Source: Bacillota bacterium (lineage in GTDB: Bacteria; Bacillota_I; Bacilli_A; RF39; UBA660). From it: DNA of 9,355 nt. The stretch spans positions 1-9,355 of the forward strand of contig DOEC01000008.1 in assembly GCA_003524085.1 (NCBI GenBank), given 5' to 3'. This document shows positions 6,289-9,355 of this stretch, in pieces. Made by a program: the position numbers and the translations under genes. Numbering within the stretch: the first letter of the stretch is position 1; each line of letters begins with the position of its first letter. Below the pieces are notes generated by a model. That model did no database searches. It saw only the letters and a list, made by a program, of their open reading frames with translations, and had not been told where the DNA came from.

Positions 6289-7539
6289 CTAAATATTTGT
6301 ATTCAAGTAATCTATAAGATCACTTGTTTTAACCTTAGTTTCTTCTTTAGTAATATTATCTTTTACTGTAATGTAGTCATTAACCCTTTCATCTTCTCCA
6401 ATTATTAGTACAAACTTAGGATTTAATTTGTCTACTAATTTCCACATACCCTTCATGTTTTTACCAGTGTAATCAGTTTCAACAGAAAACTCACTTAGTC
6501 TTAAATCGTCTATTATTTGAAAGGCATAGTTAGTGTTATCTAAATTCATTACAAACACATCTAATTCTCTATCAGGAACATAACACTCAAGTTCTTTAAG
6601 AAGTATTATAATTCTTTCAATACCCATTGCAAAGCCTATTCCAGGTGTAGAAGGTCCACCTAAAAGTTCAACAAGCCCGTCATATCTTCCACCACCACAC
6701 AAAGTATTTGCTTTTCCGAGCTCTGGTATATCACTAATTATTTCAAACACAGTATGACTATAATAGTCTAGTCCCCTTACTAAAGTAGAGTCTTCAATAA
6801 AAGGTATTCCTAAACTTTCTAAAGAACTTTTAACTTCTTCAAAATAACTTTTACTCTCTTCATTTAAATAATCAAGTGTTTTAGGAGCATTCTTAATATA
6901 TTCTCTTTCACCGTCATACTTACAATCTAATATTCTAAGTGGGTTTTTAGATAATCTTTCTTTACAAGTATCACATAAATTATCATAATCTTTACTAAGA
7001 TATTCTTTTATTACTTCGTTATACTCTTTTCTACTTTCTTTGTTGCCTAAACTATTTAACTTAACTACTAAATTAGTTAGCCCTAAACCTGATAAATATC
7101 TATAAGCTAAAGATATAACTTCTGCGTCCACTTTAGGATTACTCACGTTAAAGCATTCTATTCCAAACTGCGTAAACTCTCTTAACCTTCCACTTTGAGG
7201 TCTTTCATACCTAAAACAACTTCCTAAATAATAGAATTTCTTAACACCTTCAGCATACAATTTATCTTCAATTAAACATCTTGCTGTTCCAGCTGTCATT
7301 TCTGGTCTTAAAGTCATCTTTCTATTACTCTTGTCTAGAAAATCATAAGTCTCTTTATTTACTATATCAGTAGTATCTCCTACACCTCTATAAAATAGTT
7401 CGGTACTCTCAAATGTAGGAAGTTTAATAAATTCGTAATTATATAAAGACATAAAAGCACTTGTATAATTACTAATATAATCAAATATCTTACCATCTTC
7501 GCCGTATATATCTAGTGTTCCCTTTGGTTTTTGTAGCAT
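6289..7539 (-). CDS. hisS: histidyl-tRNA synthetase
   Basis: Class II synthetase that charges tRNA-His; 416 residues, close to the usual 420. Motifs in order: KPKGTLDIYG at the N-terminus, TLRPEMTAGTAR (76-87), motif 2 FRYERPQSGRLREFTQFG (109-126), the Firmicutes-type cysteine segment with C189, C192 and C206 ending in NPLRILDCK, the HisRS signatures RGLDYY (255-260) and GGGRYDGL (282-289), and motif 3 GIGFAMGIERI (300-310). An anticodon-binding domain fills the last 95 residues. AAGGAG (7547-7552) is 7 nt from the ATG. It is the first gene of the run with the ClpX-like, PP-loop and winged-helix genes. The promoter sits only about 20 nt upstream of the ATG, and I see no T-box, so control by uncharged tRNA is not apparent. 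In Bacillus the neighbour is aspS, here absent. Confidence 0.97.
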   Translation of the reverse strand: MLQKPKGTLDIYGEDGKIFDYISNYTSAFMSLYNYEFIKLPTFESTELFYRGVGDTTDIVNKETYDFLDKSNRKMTLRPEMTAGTARCLIEDKLYAEGVKKFYYLGSCFRYERPQSGRLREFTQFGIECFNVSNPKVDAEVISLAYRYLSGLGLTNLVVKLNSLGNKESRKEYNEVIKEYLSKDYDNLCDTCKERLSKNPLRILDCKYDGEREYIKNAPKTLDYLNEESKSYFEEVKSSLESLGIPFIEDSTLVRGLDYYSHTVFEIISDIPELGKANTLCGGGRYDGLVELLGGPSTPGIGFAMGIERIIILLKELECYVPDRELDVFVMNLDNTNYAFQIIDDLRLSEFSVETDYTGKNMKGMWKLVDKLNPKFVLIIGEDERVNDYITVKDNITKEETKVKTSDLIDYLNTNI

Positions 7540-7559
7540 ACCATCACTCCTTAGTAATT

Positions 7560-7588
7560 ATTATACATACTTTTACCCTTTAAATCAA
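7560..7588 (-). promoter_or_regulatory. hisS: promoter of the hisS gene run
   Basis: On the minus strand TTGATT (7588-7583), 17 bp, TATAAT (7565-7560). Transcription would begin near 7553, leaving a leader of about 14 nt with the ribosome binding site at its very start. No other promoter is seen before the 6S promoter, so this one probably serves all four genes. Confidence 0.7.
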
Positions 7589-7589
7589 G

Positions 7590-7609
7590 AAAAAAGAGTG
7601 CATTTGCAC
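7590..7609 (-). terminator. weak hairpin with U-run upstream of hisS
   Basis: On the minus strand GTGC-AAAT-GCAC (7609-7598) is followed after TC by six T's (7595-7590). The stem is only four or five base pairs, so it is at best a back-up terminator that shields the hisS promoter from read-through. Confidence 0.3.
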
Positions 7610-7678
7610 CCAAAGATTAGACACAGTGTCAAAAGTTTTCTCAGCATAAGTTTTTTAGTTTCTTTAGTATGCTATAAA

Positions 7679-7718
7679 AAATACTTTAGTCTATTTTTGC
7701 TAAAGTATTTCTTTTTTT
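7679..7718. terminator. hairpin terminator downstream of the surface protein gene
   Basis: An 11-bp perfect inverted repeat, AAATACTTTAG (7679-7689) and CTAAAGTATTT (7700-7710), with a 10-nt loop. Going leftward it ends in a run of six T's (7680-7675, partly in the stem) and is the first convincing terminator after the surface protein gene. Going rightward it is followed by seven T's (7712-7718), so it may act in both directions. Confidence 0.65.
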
Positions 7719-7719
7719 G

Positions 7720-7748
7720 TTGACTTTTTTACTCATATATCATATTAT
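7720..7748 (+). promoter_or_regulatory. possible rightward promoter, antisense to the surface gene
   Basis: TTGACT (7720-7725), 17 bp, TATTAT (7743-7748) on the plus strand, five of six bases of each box matching consensus. It starts directly after the T-run of the hairpin at 7679-7718. No rightward gene follows, so a transcript from near 7755 would run antisense into the 3' end of the surface protein gene, including the GC-rich segment. In DNA this rich in A and T such matches arise by chance. Confidence 0.35.
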
Positions 7749-7838
7749 ATAAACTATTATTTAACCCTTAGATTACTTTATAGTAATTATATTAGCAAAT
7801 TAATCGTTAGACACAGTTAAGTTAATGTGATCGATCTA

Positions 7839-9344
7839 TTAACAACCTGTCTCTGTCTCTTTTATTGTGTATGGTGCGTTTGCAGATCCATCTCCTGTAC
7901 TATATTTGATACAAGATTTGAGAGAAATGGCCGGGCGAACACCGCCAGTGCCGACGATGCTGTAGTCCAAGTAGCCAGGGTGGGACGAACCGATCACGCC
8001 GAACACGCCAGGGGCGCTGTCAGTCCAACTGTGAGGAGACAACAACCACCAAAATGTTGAGTCTATTGAGTTTCCGTTTGCACTATTATAATAATACCAT
8101 GTTGGTGCATTTGTACCATATAGTCCACCTGCGAAACTTACTTCGTCTGCTGTCATTAATGCTATTGGGTATGTTAGTTTTCCGTTTCCAGTACTACTAT
8201 CTACTGTGAATTTGTCTTCTGTTGTTGCACAGTCATAACTTGGTGTTTTATTTGTGACTAGTCTTGTGTATGCTCCAAATTCTGAATTGTTTGATGTACT
8301 TCTATCATTACAATATACTGCTGTTCTACTTAAGTATTTTGTATAACCTTTTGCTTCTAAGTTGCTTGTATACCAGTTATCAATTGTTGTTTTTATTGTA
8401 CTGTTAGTTGTATTTTCTCTAGCATTTGCAACACTTCCTAAATTTCCATACATATAACTTACATATGCTATATCGTTATAACTACTATTAAATTTTGATT
8501 CTCCTATATATGCATCTGTTGCTGTTGTACTTGTTCCATGGTATAAAAGTCTTACACTTCTATCTGAGTTTGTTCTTATTATTCTCCAGTACAAATCTTG
8601 ATTACTTGCATTCTTTCCAAACTTTACCCAGTTGTCTGTTGCATTCCCTGCAAAATAGTATACTGTTTTACTGTCTTCAGTAGAAGTATATAATGTGTTT
8701 GTATTGTCATTTGTTAAAACTGTACTAAAGTCTGTTCTTGTTAATACTGTTGATTTGTCTGCAAGTAATTGACTTAAAAGTGTAGGTTGTTCTGTCCCCT
8801 CAGTTATAAATAGTGTTCCACTTAGTTTTTTTCCCATATCATCACTTTGGTCTACACTTTCATCGTTTGCATACTTAAATTCAATAGTGTAATTTTGTGT
8901 TACTCCTACTGGAATGCTAACACTATAAGCTAGTATTGTATTTTTAGGTGCACTTGACTTTGGAATATCTTTAAACTCAGTCATATTGTATCCATCGTTT
9001 GTACTAGTTATCTTATATTGTAAGTATCCATTAGTTACAAAAGTATTTAACAAATCTTTTATTACTATATTATACTTGTATTCACTTTTACTATTGTTTT
9101 CTACAGTAAATGTTTTGGTAGTATTCCATCCTGGTTCAATGTTACTTCCTGATATTGCTCCATCACTATCTGTAAATACTATTTGTAAGTTAGCGCTACT
9201 AACGTCTACAGTTTTCCCCTTTCCTATTATTTGTGTTGTAAAGTAAGCTAGTGATACACTTAGTACTACTACAAGTAAGCTTACTATTACAAGTGTTAAT
9301 TTTTTTCTTTGCGTATTTAATGCTCTCCTTTCTTTTAAAGACAC
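7839..9344 (-). CDS. surface protein, TasA-like N-terminus and DGR-type variable lectin-like C-terminus
   Basis: A 501-residue exported protein. A basic start (RRALNTQRKK) is followed by a membrane segment (16-33) and AYFTTQ, resembling TasA/camelysin proteins matured by SipW-type signal peptidase. Residues 45-185 form a beta-rich region with the TasA-like features SSANLQIVF, IEPGW, TKTFTVENNS and LSGTLFITEG. Residues about 190-475 are a second domain with YWRIIRTN (252-259), FNSSYNDIAYVSYMYG, YPIALMTADEVSFAGG and the ending FWWLLSP (431-437)...GGVRPAISL (467-475), an arrangement seen in many uncharacterised gut Firmicutes proteins with C-type-lectin-like (DUF6273-like) ends. Codons 438-472 differ sharply from the rest in base use. 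Its function is likely binding to a variable ligand. The start is uncertain: GTG 9344 has no visible ribosome binding site and the frame stays open to the window edge, so the gene may begin further right. Confidence 0.8.
   Translation of the reverse strand: MSLKERRALNTQRKKLTLVIVSLLVVVLSVSLAYFTTQIIGKGKTVDVSSANLQIVFTDSDGAISGSNIEPGWNTTKTFTVENNSKSEYKYNIVIKDLLNTFVTNGYLQYKITSTNDGYNMTEFKDIPKSSAPKNTILAYSVSIPVGVTQNYTIEFKYANDESVDQSDDMGKKLSGTLFITEGTEQPTLLSQLLADKSTVLTRTDFSTVLTNDNTNTLYTSTEDSKTVYYFAGNATDNWVKFGKNASNQDLYWRIIRTNSDRSVRLLYHGTSTTATDAYIGESKFNSSYNDIAYVSYMYGNLGSVANARENTTNSTIKTTIDNWYTSNLEAKGYTKYLSRTAVYCNDRSTSNNSEFGAYTRLVTNKTPSYDCATTEDKFTVDSSTGNGKLTYPIALMTADEVSFAGGLYGTNAPTWYYYNSANGNSIDSTFWWLLSPHSWTDSAPGVFGVIGSSHPGYLDYSIVGTGGVRPAISLKSCIKYSTGDGSANAPYTIKETETGC
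7929..8036 (-). other. putative DGR variable region
   Basis: This stretch is about 65% GC by my count in a region near 33%. From H438 to A472 the codon third bases are 21 C, 6 G, 8 T and no A, whereas the rest of the gene prefers A and T. Both edges are sharp, just after WWLLSP and at GGVRPAISL. Many codons are NNC (CAC, GAC, AGC, GCC, TTC, ATC, TAC, GTC), which is what adenine mutagenesis of AAC codons in a template repeat yields. The constant GC-rich end encoding GGVRPA is where the initiation-of-mutagenic-homology site would lie. No template repeat is in the window, so the call is inference. Confidence 0.6.
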
Positions 9345-9355
9345 GAAAAAATGGG

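Larger units (their letters stand above)
7617..7817. repeat. pair of 11-bp direct repeats TTAGACACAGT
   Basis: TTAGACACAGT occurs at 7617-7627 and again at 7807-7817, bracketing the AT-rich intergenic DNA between hisS and the surface protein gene. The left copy continues into a small palindrome GACAC-A-GTGTC (7620-7630). Eleven matching bases at this distance may be chance in AT-rich DNA, although the shared core is not itself AT-only. No gene or open frame of note lies between the copies. Confidence 0.4.

Noticed and set aside
7627..7632. Perfect TTGACA on the minus strand as a promoter
   Set aside because: No -10 box is found 16 to 18 bp downstream; the bases there read GTGCAA.
7540..7838. 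T-box riboswitch in front of hisS
   Set aside because: No T-box sequence or antiterminator was found, and the hisS promoter lies within about 25 nt of the start codon, leaving no room for a leader.
7590..7838. DGR template repeat or accessory gene beside the variable region
   Set aside because: The spacer is AT-rich, shows no match to the GC-rich segment and has no coding frame; the next gene is hisS.
7827..8060. Open frame of 77 codons on the plus strand across the GC-rich segment
   Set aside because: It is antisense to the end of the surface gene, has no ribosome binding site, and its sequence is the complement of the variable region; openness comes from the high GC.

Overview
The window is low-GC DNA of Firmicutes/Bacilli character, with AT-ending codons, GGAGG-type ribosome binding sites and sigma-A promoters. 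A gene order of hisS, tcdA and rarA with an apparent 6S RNA between them recalls the Bacillus hisS-aspS-tcdA-rarA region. TGA works as a stop: it ends the small regulator right where the rarA ribosome binding site sits, so this is not a TGA=Trp mollicute. The surface protein type suggests an uncultured gut Bacilli lineage (RF39-like), but that is inference.

Left part (1-1607): a divergent pair. A gene whose first 7 codons are visible leaves leftward from a near-consensus promoter with overlapping palindromes. Rightward run a small XRE regulator and rarA, ending in a bidirectional terminator.

Middle (1652-7565), all on the minus strand: hisS has its own promoter and is followed by a tightly packed set: a ClpX-like AAA+ ATPase with a non-standard N-terminal domain, a TtcA-family PP-loop enzyme and a winged-helix protein (gaps 18 nt, 0 nt, then an 11-nt overlap). 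A promoter in the end of the winged-helix gene starts a structured RNA of about 160 nt that I read as 6S RNA. It ends just before tcdA. A promoter inside the end of tcdA drives a HipA/CtkA-like kinase gene that converges on rarA. tRNA charging and modification (hisS, ttcA-like, tcdA), recombination at forks (rarA), regulated unfolding or proteolysis (ClpX-like) and RNA polymerase control (6S) make this mainly a housekeeping region.

Right part (7590-9355): an AT-rich intergenic region of about 250 nt with hairpins, then a secreted or membrane-anchored surface protein with a TasA-like N-terminal half and a lectin-like C-terminal domain. A sharply bounded segment of about 105 nt in its last exon-like block (7929-8036) is about 65% GC and made almost wholly of C-, G- or T-ending codons, between the conserved motifs WWLLSP and GGVRPAISL. 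This looks like the variable region of a diversity-generating retroelement target; no template repeat or reverse transcriptase lies in the window. This is the most interesting observation here.
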